From IMG/VR virus record IMGVR_UViG_3300037246_001032, positions 1-39,332 of that record: a stretch of DNA of 39,332 nucleotides; one strand, 5' to 3'. Below are positions 1 to 6,531 of this stretch, piece by piece. The notes under the pieces are model-generated. The model searched no databases. It had not been told where the DNA came from and saw nothing but the letters and a program-made list of their open reading frames with translations. The DNA is from a virus. Position numbers and translations under genes: made by a program. The stretch's first letter is position 1, and every line of letters starts with the position of its first letter.

Positions 1-1
1 T

Positions 2-451
2 GATTTTGATGCGTACTGTCTTGAACACACCAAGCCTAAGACCGTTGAAAGACTCTGTACCTTCCTGGGGATAGACAGGGCTACGCTCATAAAGTATGAA
101 AACTATCATGCTGACCAGATTGCCAAAGGTGGAGAGTATGGGAATAAGGACAGTGATTCAGCCCTAATGCTCAACTTAATAAAACAGGTTCGCGCTGAAA
201 TATTAGCGGACCGTGTTGATTCTCTTGTTGACATGACGAATCGAAACGCAGCAGGCTCAATCTTCCTTTTAAAGAACTCTCATGGCTTCAAAGACCGCAT
301 TGATCACGTTGTAGAGAAGAATACACACCTACATATTCACATATCAGACGACGAGCAGAAGCGATTACAGGGCGGGACCATAGAGAGTATGGCTGGTGAG
401 GCGCTAGACGCCGAGTTTAGTGTAAGCGAAGTTGACGTTGTTGATAAGTAG
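2..451 (+). CDS. terS: Terminase small subunit (partial, 5' end outside window)
   Basis: The reading frame is open from base 2, so the gene enters from the left edge; the first ATG at 167 is probably internal. The translation has the layout of the P22 gp3-type DNA-packaging protein: an N-terminal helical DNA-recognition part (ERLCTFLGIDRATL), a central helix (QVRAEILADRVDSLVD) and the family-typical segment AGSIFLLKNSHGFKDR near the C-terminus, followed by an acidic tail. Small terminase subunits bind the phage packaging site and load the large subunit onto concatemeric DNA. The large subunit follows at 2362, separated by accessory genes, which supports the assignment. The call rests on recognised family motifs, not a search. 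Confidence 0.8.
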   Translation, partial: DFDAYCLEHTKPKTVERLCTFLGIDRATLIKYENYHADQIAKGGEYGNKDSDSALMLNLIKQVRAEILADRVDSLVDMTNRNAAGSIFLLKNSHGFKDRIDHVVEKNTHLHIHISDDEQKRLQGGTIESMAGEALDAEFSVSEVDVVDK

Positions 452-500
452 TGTAAAGTAAACCTGTAAAGTCCGCATGTTGATAACTCCACCCCTATTT

Positions 501-523
501 TAACTAATCAATTCAATTAGTTA
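501..523. repeat. Inverted repeat, operator-like dyad
   Basis: TAACTAAT and ATTAGTTA form 8-bp arms around a 7-nt spacer. It is AT-rich with no T-run after it, so a protein-binding dyad is more likely than a terminator. A second dyad, TAATCAA/TTGATTA with a 9-nt spacer, lies at 576-598. Confidence 0.35.
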
Positions 524-766
524 CAGCTTATGACCGATAATAGGTATTATGTTAAGTTAGAGTATTATCCCTTATTAATCAATAGCTTGCCTTGATTACT
601 CACTCTCTGTTGCCTCATTGTTGTGCATTACATCTCCCGCGTTCTGATCACGTGCTGGCGTGCTCATCTTGCCCGGGCCTCCGCCGGCCGGCCGCGGCAG
701 CTCCGCCTACCCTCGGTACTTATTTGAAAACCTCAGGAAAAAAGAATTCTTTTCTATGCGAGAAGG

Positions 767-793
767 CGACCCCGGATTTTCGGGGGTGGGTCG
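767..793. repeat. Nested GC-rich hairpin in intergenic region
   Basis: The outer arms CGACCC and GGGTCG are perfect complements and enclose a shorter CCGG/CGGG pairing around an ATTTT loop. No T-run follows on the + strand, so it is not a standard intrinsic terminator for terS. It could be an RNA structure or a protein site. Confidence 0.35.
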
Positions 794-876
794 ATTCATA
801 TACTATGTGTGCAGGTAGTCATGACTGTGTAATTTTAATTATATTTTTTTGTTATATTTTTTAAGTATGTTTTTTC

Positions 877-905
877 TTGACATCGATTCTGTTATTTGAT
901 ATTCT
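877..905 (+). promoter_or_regulatory. Sigma70-type promoter
   Basis: A perfect -35 hexamer TTGACA (877-882) is followed by exactly 17 bases and a -10 hexamer TATTCT (900-905, 4 of 6 matches). The start of transcription would fall near 912, at or just after the ATG at 911. This would either make that gene leaderless or favour the in-frame ATG at 974. It likely drives the accessory genes leading into terL. Confidence 0.6.
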
Positions 906-910
906 TTTGC

Positions 911-1273
911 ATGGCCGATAAGAACCCGAACACTCATACCGAGAAAACAGCAAGGACAAAAGAGTGTAAGATCATGGGTCCCGCCCCGGTCTTGGCAATG
1001 TTATCTGCCGAACAAATATCAAAAGTTAGAACCTTATTACTTTGCACTGCTTCTAATTGTTTTCATTGGAAGTGGGCTCCAGGACAAGATCCTGTCAAGT
1101 CCAAGGAGTTTATTCAGTCTGAGAGTAAGCGGACCGATCAGAACGTTAAGAATACCGAAGCCTTAAAGGAATCGGACGTTGTTAAGTCCGCCGCTATTGA
1201 TAAGATCAAAGAGGACTTTTTAAAGTTCAAAGAGAATAACCAGCCTGAAGGATATTGCGGGCTGACAAAATAA
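911..1273 (+). CDS. Hypothetical phage protein
   Basis: No family is recognised. The product is hydrophilic and about 120 residues from the ATG at 911. The central part has a short hydrophobic stretch with two cysteines (LLLCTASNC) and the C-terminal half is highly charged and probably helical. The start is uncertain: the ATG at 911 has no SD and sits at the predicted transcription start, whereas an in-frame ATG at 974 would give a 99-residue protein with a ~60-nt leader and a weak purine-rich SD. It is the first gene of the accessory group between terS and terL. Confidence 0.5.
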   Translation: MADKNPNTHTEKTARTKECKIMGPAPVLAMLSAEQISKVRTLLLCTASNCFHWKWAPGQDPVKSKEFIQSESKRTDQNVKNTEALKESDVVKSAAIDKIKEDFLKFKENNQPEGYCGLTK

Positions 1274-1296
1274 GCTGACCGAGAAACGGAGGCCGT

Positions 1297-1614
1297 ATGA
1301 AAATTAAAAGTTCAGTAATCATCGTTGTAATTATTTCTTTCCTTGTTTTAATTCCAAGCGTACAGGCTCACAATTCAATAGACGAGAAATGCATTCCAAG
1401 CGAGACGCACGACTGCACACATGATTTTTTATATTGGACTGTTCCGCTGGAAGAATTTGAATTACCAATCTCTACCAAGTTTACTTTTATTGGTGAGAAT
1501 GGCAAAAAAGCCATCATTGATTTTGGCGGTGAGTCTATAAAGTATTCAGGAGAGTTAACAGTAGAGGAAAGCGCGAAACTGTTTTTTGAGGCTTATGGTA
1601 ATTTATGCAAGTAA
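1297..1614 (+). CDS. Small exported protein with Sec signal peptide
   Basis: The 105-residue product starts with a clear signal peptide: charged MKIK, a long hydrophobic core and a cleavage-type end SVQA before HNSIDEK. The mature part (~80 residues) has three cysteines (EKC, HDC and NLCK), acidic patches and no recognised domain. A GGAGG-like SD lies 6-7 bases before the ATG. It would act in the periplasm or on the cell surface. Function is unknown; an accessory host-modifying product is possible. Confidence 0.65.
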   Translation: MKIKSSVIIVVIISFLVLIPSVQAHNSIDEKCIPSETHDCTHDFLYWTVPLEEFELPISTKFTFIGENGKKAIIDFGGESIKYSGELTVEESAKLFFEAYGNLCK

Positions 1615-1658
1615 TGCCAGTGATAGACAGGAGGAAGGGATGAAAGAATGAGATATAA

Positions 1659-1802
1659 ATGAAATATTTAATCATCGTAGTTTTACTCACCGCAGTTTTT
1701 TACTTCTCTAATGGAAATGTAAATGTGTGGGATGAAGATATCATGACCGCACCTCCGACAAATGGAGTCCCGATATGGATGCAGAATTCGGCTTTGGGGT
1801 GA
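1659..1802 (+). CDS. Small membrane-anchored or exported peptide (47 aa)
   Basis: This short frame begins MKYLIIVVLLTAVFYFSNG, a single hydrophobic helix, followed by about 28 soluble residues. A strong AGGAGG lies at about 1630-1635. Two tiny frames, starting at ATG 1640 (3 codons) and ATG 1648 (4 codons), lie between that SD and the start at 1659, which itself sits on the ATGA of the second. The downstream half is overlapped by another frame (1775-1876) that looks at least as protein-like, so the true product could be a frameshifted fusion or two small proteins. Confidence 0.4.
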   Translation: MKYLIIVVLLTAVFYFSNGNVNVWDEDIMTAPPTNGVPIWMQNSALG

Positions 1803-1876
1803 TGTTTGTTTTAACGGAAGGTGGTTCAGGAGACGTAGACTTTGTTTTTGTTGATAACGAGGCATCGGGGGATTAA
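1775..1876 (+). CDS. Small acidic ORF overlapping the 3' end of the 1659 gene
   Basis: A 33-residue frame starts at an ATG with GGAG 7 bases upstream and ends one base before the ATG of the next gene (1878). It is rich in Asp, Glu, Val and Phe (for example EFGFGVMFVLTEGG) and has no cysteine. The same frame stays open upstream from about 1729, which allows it to be the C-terminal part of a frameshifted version of the 1659 gene. The function is not recognised. Confidence 0.3.
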   Translation: MDAEFGFGVMFVLTEGGSGDVDFVFVDNEASGD

Positions 1877-1877
1877 T

Positions 1878-2069
1878 ATGAACTGCATTAAAGCAACATT
1901 ACCTCAAGACGTTTGGGACAAAATACCGGTAGCTGAAAGGTCCAAGGTTCAAGATTGGTTGCGTGAGGTAGAGGAAAAATTATATGAAGAATACATCAGG
2001 CAAACGAGAAACCTGTTACTTTACGGTTGTAGCGAATTGCCGTCAGATGTTCCCGAGAGGTTGAAATGA
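1878..2069 (+). CDS. Hypothetical phage protein (63 aa)
   Basis: The start at 1878 is preceded by a G-rich SD (GGGGGATT); a longer upstream start at 1842 would run through the preceding frame and has no better SD. The product begins MNCIKATLPQDVWDKIP and is mostly charged helix (VQDWLREVEEKLYEEYIRQ). It overlaps the next gene by an ATGA, so the two are probably translated together. No family is recognised. Confidence 0.6.
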   Translation: MNCIKATLPQDVWDKIPVAERSKVQDWLREVEEKLYEEYIRQTRNLLLYGCSELPSDVPERLK

Positions 2070-2365
2070 AAGATATAATCGACAAGGCGATGGAGAGGGG
2101 ATTTTGTGAACAAGTGGGTCAGTATCATGTTGACATTTTGCCTATGCGAGGACCTACGGTAAGAGTCGCAATGTTTACCGCTCTCATCTTCTCCCACTCG
2201 TTCCTGAAAGCGTTTTTCGGGGAGGAAAGAATATACCAAGGCGATTCGGATTACGTTCAGTATAATTACAGGTCTGATAATTCAGGGGTTGTCAGGTGGC
2301 AATACCATGCAAGGGAACTCGTCCTCGCTGAAGACAGGATCGAATATCTGGAGAAATTTATTTGA
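2066..2365 (+). CDS. Hypothetical phage protein (99 aa)
   Basis: This frame is coupled on both sides: its ATG overlaps the stop of the upstream gene as ATGA, and its stop overlaps the TTG start of terL. The product begins MKDIIDKAMERGFCEQVGQY and ends in a charged helix (RELVLAEDRIEYLEKFI). There is one cysteine, no signal peptide and no recognised domain. Placement directly before terL suggests a packaging or early accessory role, by context only. Confidence 0.6.
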   Translation: MKDIIDKAMERGFCEQVGQYHVDILPMRGPTVRVAMFTALIFSHSFLKAFFGEERIYQGDSDYVQYNYRSDNSGVVRWQYHARELVLAEDRIEYLEKFI

Positions 2366-4059
2366 GTAAAAAACCATCAGCCTTACAGGAGCAGGCATAT
2401 AAAGAACGTAAGGCGAGTTGCCTTTACTGGATTATCAATGACAAAATAAAATTCCCGCCGAACCTTGATTTCGATCCTGCGAATTTCATGTTCCAGTTTT
2501 ACCTATTTGGAATGTTCCCCTTACCGATGAAAGCCGAGAACATGTCTGGTATTCAATCGAGGATTATGGGCGGCAAGAAAGCTGCTCAGATCGGCATTAC
2601 TGTATGGGCAATTATCACTTCTATTCATGGTCTGAAATATGGCCTCTATCCGAATGGGGTAATTCACCTTTTCCCGACTGACTCGGATTCTCAGTATATC
2701 TCCAAAACCAAGGTCGGCCCGATGATCGATATTAATCCGGATACTATTAAACCATTTATCGGAAAGGTCGATGAGGTCGGGGCCCGGCAGATCGGTGACG
2801 GATTTTACTACATGAGGGGAGCGAGTCAGACGCGGCAGATTGACGGACAGGCAGGATCGTCCTCTAAGGCAAAGTCTATTACTGGGGACCGGCTCATATA
2901 TGACGAATACGACGAAATGGATATGGATATGGTCGAGCTCTTTAAAAAGCGTGTATATGCTTCGAAGCGTAAAGAGGAGGTGTATATCTCGACTCCTACC
3001 CTGCCGGACTACGGGATAGACAAGAAGTACAATGAATCGAATCAGTGTATGTGGGCCATTAAGTGCTCACGCTGCAGCAAGGAAACAATACTCGAAATGG
3101 AGTTCCCCGAGATACTCGTTGAAAGCCATGGCGAGGTATATCGAGTCTGTAAACATTGTCGTAAGCCTTTATCTGATAGAGACATTGCTTCCGGTCAGTG
3201 GGTGGCACAGTATCCGAGCAGGACCAGGGACTCAAGTATGGTATGGATCTCAAGCCTGGCTGTACCGAACAGGGACCCGCGCGATATTTACCGGATGATG
3301 CAGAGTACCGATCCGGTCGTGCTGAAGAATCTTTACAATTCAGACCTTGCCATGCCTTATTTGCAGAGTGACGATGCACTTACTAAACAGGATATTTATG
3401 CTTGTTGCGGGTCGGATGCTTTGACGATAAGATCGAGCAATATTAACGCCGCGGGCGTGGATGTTAAATCGCGTCATCTACACGTTGTAATCGGTTATCC
3501 GAAAAGTGAGAATAATTTTAAAGTCATTTGGGTTGGAAGGCTCGGAGGCTTTGAAGAATTACATGATATATTTGCTCGTTTGAATGTCAGGTGTGCGATT
3601 ATTGACTATGAACCGGAAACAAGAAAAGTGCGTGAATTTAGAAAAAAAGAGACGAAGATTAAAATTCACATGATAGATTATCAGGAGAGACTTAAAGCCG
3701 AGAAGAAGATAGACGACATAACAGGGATATTGACTGTAAGGCGAACCGAAACAATGGATCAATGTGCCGAAACATATAGACAGCGCCGCATAGAATTGCC
3801 AAGAAGAAACTCGGAAATCGATGAAGTAGCACGAGAAATGGTTAAAACAGTGAAAGTTCTCGAAGAAGATAAGAAAACAGGGAGCCGAAGATATACCTGG
3901 AAGAAGATAGGTCCTGAACATTATTTTCATGCCTCAAGTTACTTCATAATGGCTTGTGGAGATTATAAAATATTAGCTGACAATAAAAGGCGAAGCACCA
4001 TGCCTAAAAAGAAAAAGAAACCTTATGATCCTTTTGATGCAGTACGGGGAACACGATAA
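2362..4059 (+). CDS. terL: Terminase large subunit (GpA-like)
   Basis: The 565-residue packaging motor ATPase/nuclease matches the phage lambda GpA-like family in layout. Visible elements are a divergent Walker A around residues 66-77 (MGGKKAAQIGIT, lacking the usual GxxxxGK[ST]), Walker B around 178-187 (LIYDEYDEMD), a coupling motif ISTPT near 209, a zinc-ribbon insertion with CSRC near 235 and CKHC near 263, and a C-terminal RNase H-like nuclease with Asp near 367 (GVDV) and Asp near 415 (AIIDYEPE). It ends in a lysine-rich tail. The start is TTG at 2362, overlapping the preceding stop (TTGA). It would translocate DNA through the portal encoded at 7633. Confidence 0.93.
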   Translation: MSKKPSALQEQAYKERKASCLYWIINDKIKFPPNLDFDPANFMFQFYLFGMFPLPMKAENMSGIQSRIMGGKKAAQIGITVWAIITSIHGLKYGLYPNGVIHLFPTDSDSQYISKTKVGPMIDINPDTIKPFIGKVDEVGARQIGDGFYYMRGASQTRQIDGQAGSSSKAKSITGDRLIYDEYDEMDMDMVELFKKRVYASKRKEEVYISTPTLPDYGIDKKYNESNQCMWAIKCSRCSKETILEMEFPEILVESHGEVYRVCKHCRKPLSDRDIASGQWVAQYPSRTRDSSMVWISSLAVPNRDPRDIYRMMQSTDPVVLKNLYNSDLAMPYLQSDDALTKQDIYACCGSDALTIRSSNINAAGVDVKSRHLHVVIGYPKSENNFKVIWVGRLGGFEELHDIFARLNVRCAIIDYEPETRKVREFRKKETKIKIHMIDYQERLKAEKKIDDITGILTVRRTETMDQCAETYRQRRIELPRRNSEIDEVAREMVKTVKVLEEDKKTGSRRYTWKKIGPEHYFHASSYFIMACGDYKILADNKRRSTMPKKKKKPYDPFDAVRGTR

Positions 4060-4343
4060 TGCAAAACTTAAAATTAACAGGAATCCACAAAGTAGCTCAC
4101 GGAACCGGCCAGTATCTCGGGGAGGTTACGATTGACCAATACGGTCATATTATTATGACGGAGGTTTGCCTGATGTCTTTAAGGGAATCTGAACTGAACC
4201 CTGGTAAACCAGTGAGTAGGATAGAAGCATTTACCGATAATCGCATACGGTTAGTAGGGAACATGATGATAGTGTCGATGTCAAAAGAGAACCTTGCCGA
4301 CTACGAAAGGGCGAGGGCTCTTGTTAATTTGCCGAAAGGGTAA
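4059..4343 (+). CDS. Hypothetical phage protein (94 aa)
   Basis: The ATG shares one base with the terL stop (TAATG), so translation is probably coupled. The product begins MQNLKLTGIHKVAHGTGQYL and looks like a small beta-rich protein in its first 75 residues with a short C-terminal helix (KENLADYERARALV). There is one cysteine, no signal and no recognised family. It is followed at once by the ParB-like gene. Confidence 0.6.
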   Translation: MQNLKLTGIHKVAHGTGQYLGEVTIDQYGHIIMTEVCLMSLRESELNPGKPVSRIEAFTDNRIRLVGNMMIVSMSKENLADYERARALVNLPKG

Positions 4344-4344
4344 A

Positions 4345-4695
4345 ATGATAGAGTATGTTTCGAGAGAAATACCGGGGAAGGACCTTAAGCTCGGTTTCCG
4401 TGGTGAGTTCGTGTATTTCCGGCATCGCAAGTTCGAGGACCGGCCGACTGATCATCAAGAAGACTACTTTAACTTGAATTTGTCCATTTCAGCTGTAGGC
4501 ATAAAAAAACCTCTTATAGTTTTTGATAATCATGTGCTTATCGGGATGAGGCGGTATGAGATAGCGATGGACTTGAATCCTGATTGTATTTTCGATTGCG
4601 TGGTGATTCTGGAGAATGTGAAAAGTGAGTGGACTCGATTTGATATACCGCGGCTTGATGAACTCAAGGAACATATAGGGGAGATTGAATACTGA
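4345..4695 (+). CDS. ParB-like nuclease/sulfiredoxin-fold domain protein
   Basis: The 116-residue product from the ATG at 4345 (SD AAAGGG) carries the signature of the ParB N-terminal fold: ISAVGIKKPLIVFDNHVLIG followed by MRRYEIAMDL and a closing beta strand FDCVVILEN. The G-x-RR-x-x-x-A pattern corresponds to the CTP/DNA-binding box of ParB-type proteins. It has no helix-turn-helix or dimer domain, so it is a stand-alone domain as often found near phage terminases, where such proteins may bind or modify packaging-site DNA. A longer start at 4294 would overlap the upstream gene and has no SD. The fold is inferred from motif resemblance; the function is unknown. Confidence 0.55.
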   Translation: MIEYVSREIPGKDLKLGFRGEFVYFRHRKFEDRPTDHQEDYFNLNLSISAVGIKKPLIVFDNHVLIGMRRYEIAMDLNPDCIFDCVVILENVKSEWTRFDIPRLDELKEHIGEIEY

Positions 4696-4871
4696 TGTCT
4701 GACTTTTGGGCTTGCGATATACATGAGAGATATGGCGAAGGTGATTTTAATTGCTATCTATGTGGGTTGGATGCGATGTTTGCATGGTCCCGTCTTTATG
4801 AAAATATTATCACCGCAAATCTCGTTGTGAATAAACCTATGATCTATGGGAGGCTGAACACTCAAGTATGA
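4695..4871 (+). CDS. Small Cys/His-motif protein (58 aa)
   Basis: This gene overlaps the ParB-like stop by TGATG and the next gene by ATGA. It begins MSDFWACDIHERYGEGDF. Residues arranged as Cys-x2-His ... Cys-x2-Cys (ACDIH, then NCYLC) in the first 25 residues suggest a small zinc knuckle. The rest is not recognised. Tight coupling on both sides supports a real gene despite its short length. Confidence 0.55.
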   Translation: MSDFWACDIHERYGEGDFNCYLCGLDAMFAWSRLYENIITANLVVNKPMIYGRLNTQV

Positions 4872-5125
4872 AAACCGCAATGTTGATTCTATCGATTTTA
4901 TTTATTGGCTGTGACAATTCACCCGAACCGTGGGGAGAGGGTTTACCTCTCAACGAAGTATGGATATTAGAAGAAGGAGAAACAGAAATGATAGGCGGCA
5001 CCATTTTTGGTAATTGTTGGTATTTCGTATCTGTTCAAAGCAATATACGATATAGAGGTTGCATGAACAAGAGAGTAGTGGACATAGAAAACTTTGATTT
5101 TGCGGCGAGTAGGGATAAACGATGA
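4868..5125 (+). CDS. Small putative lipoprotein (85 aa)
   Basis: The N-terminus MKTAMLILSILFIGC has a charged start, hydrophobic core and a lipobox-type Cys at residue 15, predicting lipid modification and envelope anchoring. The mature part is acidic with two more cysteines (FGNCWYF, YRGCMN). It overlaps the neighbours by ATGA on both sides. Phage lipoproteins include o-spanins and superinfection-exclusion proteins. It lies far from the lysis cassette and next to a pyruvyl-transferase-like gene, so an envelope-modifying or exclusion role is more likely, by inference. Confidence 0.6.
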   Translation: MKTAMLILSILFIGCDNSPEPWGEGLPLNEVWILEEGETEMIGGTIFGNCWYFVSVQSNIRYRGCMNKRVVDIENFDFAASRDKR

Positions 5126-5898
5126 AAACCGTAACAGTCAACGATACATCAGATGTGCATTTCGGCTGCAAGCTGACAATGGAAGTGTACCGCGAACAAC
5201 TGGAAAGGGTGGGTATTGAGCTCATCGGAACGGTCAAGATGCAGGACAAGTGGAACAGACATAGACCCTTGCTCGATAAGGCTGACCTCGTAATAGTCAA
5301 CGGTGAAGGTTCTATTCATCACGGCCGGAGGCAGGATCTCGTTGATATAGCCTTTGAATATCCCTGTGTGCTCTTAAATGCTGTATATGAGGACAATCCC
5401 CCAAACGACAATATCTTTAAATTCAAACTCATTACTGCCCGGGAATCAGAGAGCCAAGCGGAGCTGCCATATGACGTTAAGATCGTACCGGATATGGTTT
5501 TTGCGTCGAGTACTTTAAGGAATTATCGGAAGTGGACAAAGGGAACACGTGTTGTCGGGGTAACTGATAGCGCTAATGGGACCCCAGGATTTTCATTGTC
5601 AAGAAGTCCTGAGAAGTACCTTGAGACACTCTTGCGATGTGGCAGGGTGTGTGCAGGGCGTTTTCATGCCATTGTCAGTTGCGCTGTCCTCGGTATTCCC
5701 TTTTCAGCTTACGATTCGAACACTCATAAAAATCAAGGGCTGATGTATGACATGGCCGCTGAACACCTGTATAGTGAGAAGATTGGGGATGCTATGCAAT
5801 TAATACCCGGAGAATTTCCTGCTTCAGTTGGATTTTATGCAACCACCGCAGTTGAAAGAATCGAAAACCTCTTTGACAGTTTGGAGAAATATGTATGA
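5122..5898 (+). CDS. Polysaccharide pyruvyl transferase-like protein
   Basis: The 258-residue product resembles the polysaccharide pyruvyl transferase family (CsaB/WcaK type; GT-B-like fold). The N-terminal half ends in a conserved-type glycine loop, VIVNGEGSIHH (near residue 57-67), and the C-terminal half has CAGRFHAIVSCAVLGIPF (near 177-194) and an SNTHKNQGLMYDM segment, both typical of the substrate pocket. Family members transfer pyruvate from phosphoenolpyruvate to sugars of surface glycans. It has ATGA overlaps on both sides within the post-terL accessory operon. It could modify host surface polysaccharide, hiding the receptor, or a virion glycan. Fold confidence is good; substrate is unknown. 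Confidence 0.72.
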   Translation: MKTVTVNDTSDVHFGCKLTMEVYREQLERVGIELIGTVKMQDKWNRHRPLLDKADLVIVNGEGSIHHGRRQDLVDIAFEYPCVLLNAVYEDNPPNDNIFKFKLITARESESQAELPYDVKIVPDMVFASSTLRNYRKWTKGTRVVGVTDSANGTPGFSLSRSPEKYLETLLRCGRVCAGRFHAIVSCAVLGIPFSAYDSNTHKNQGLMYDMAAEHLYSEKIGDAMQLIPGEFPASVGFYATTAVERIENLFDSLEKYV

Positions 5899-6233
5899 AA
5901 AAAGACACAAGATTTATTCCCGGAACGTTTAGCGGTCTTGCAATAAAAACAGGCAGAGAAGCGAAGGAAGTGCATGAGTCATTTACCTACGCGGAGTATG
6001 CTATTGAGAAGTTCTTTGCTGGAGAACCAAACTGGGTAACCCATATTGATTATGGCTTAGAGTCAAGCAGTAACAAATATATAAGTGAGTTTTTATTTCA
6101 CAGAATTAACGGTAAGATGCGGACAGTAGTTGACAGGGATGTTGTCGATAATGCGATAACTTCGCTTTCGGGTGGTGGTGGGCCTACTGGCATGAGATTT
6201 GAAATTGAAATGCGACAGTTGGGTTGTAAATGA
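5895..6233 (+). CDS. Hypothetical phage protein (112 aa)
   Basis: This gene is coupled to the pyruvyl-transferase-like gene by ATGA and to the next gene by a further overlap. It starts MKKDTRFIPGTFSGLAIKTG and has a Gly-rich turn (SLSGGGGPTG) near residues 90-100 and a single C-terminal cysteine. There is no signal peptide and no recognised domain. Confidence 0.55.
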   Translation: MKKDTRFIPGTFSGLAIKTGREAKEVHESFTYAEYAIEKFFAGEPNWVTHIDYGLESSSNKYISEFLFHRINGKMRTVVDRDVVDNAITSLSGGGGPTGMRFEIEMRQLGCK

Positions 6234-6397
6234 AAAAAGAATTCTTGACAAAAACACACGATTCTGATAATGATAAGGTACTAAAGAAAGTAGTTGAGTT
6301 TTTGGAAAATGATGAATATCGTTTTGGAACATTAATTATTAAAAGACAAGATGGAAAGCCGGTATTGATGGACGAGCAAAAGAAGACTTTTTTATAA
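6230..6397 (+). CDS. DUF2292-like small protein (55 aa)
   Basis: The short frame overlaps the previous stop as AATGA and ends 25 bases before a strong terminator. The core, KKVVEFLENDEYRFGTLIIK followed by RQDGKPVLMDEQKKTFL, resembles DUF2292 (YezD-type) proteins: a helix, an aromatic-Gly turn, a beta strand and a short strand ending near a charged EK segment. DUF2292 function is unknown; members are often small stand-alone proteins. It is the last gene of the terL transcription unit. Confidence 0.5.
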   Translation: MKKEFLTKTHDSDNDKVLKKVVEFLENDEYRFGTLIIKRQDGKPVLMDEQKKTFL

Positions 6398-6422
6398 AAC
6401 CTAACCGGTGACTGAAAAACAG

Positions 6423-6467
6423 AGCCGACGGTGATAGCCCAAAAGGGTTGTCCCGTCGGCTTTTTTT
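6423..6467 (+). terminator. Rho-independent terminator
   Basis: The arms AGCCGACGG and CCGTCGGCT pair perfectly, then an inner stem GATAGCCC/GGGTTGTC (with two G-T pairs and one bulged T) closes on an AAAA loop. Seven T follow at 6461-6467. It ends the terL-accessory unit and separates it from the GNAT and head genes. Confidence 0.9.
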
Positions 6468-6485
6468 GTTTTAAGAGGATTGACT

Positions 6486-6524
6486 ATGCCAAAGAAAAAG
6501 ACAAAAAAGAAACCTAAATATTAG
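6486..6524 (+). CDS. Possible 12-residue Lys-rich peptide
   Basis: A start with an AGAGGA SD 7 bases upstream opens a 12-codon frame, MPKKKTKKKPKY, directly after the terminator. Its opening echoes the lysine-rich C-terminal tail of TerL (MPKKKKKPYDPF), which could mark a duplicated or decayed gene end. It could also be a leader peptide for the GNAT gene 8 bases downstream. Confidence 0.25.
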   Translation: MPKKKTKKKPKY

Positions 6525-6531
6525 AGTCTAT

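Larger units (their letters stand above)
452..910. other. Long non-coding stretch with dyads, GC-rich island and promoter
   Basis: No convincing gene lies in these ~460 bases. The stretch holds an 8-bp inverted repeat at 501-523, a 7-bp inverted repeat at 576-598, a GC-rich island at about 668-705 inside otherwise AT-rich DNA, a perfect 14-bp palindrome at 740-753, a nested hairpin at 767-793 and a promoter at 877-905. The position just after terS would suit a packaging recognition site or a regulatory region; that is inference. Confidence 0.5.

Noticed and set aside
592-864. 90-residue + strand frame in the intergenic region
   Set aside because: It covers the GC-rich island and hairpins, has no SD, and its Pro/Ala/Arg and Cys-rich translation looks like chance coding.
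3059-3930. Long - strand frames opposite terL, and many similar ones elsewhere
   Set aside because: They lie wholly inside well-supported + strand genes, have no SD, and their translations show no domain-like features.
6245-6273. Promoter TTGACA with GATAAT inside the DUF2292-like gene
   Set aside because: The spacing is only 15 bases for the best -10, it lies in coding sequence, and a strong terminator follows within 150 bases.
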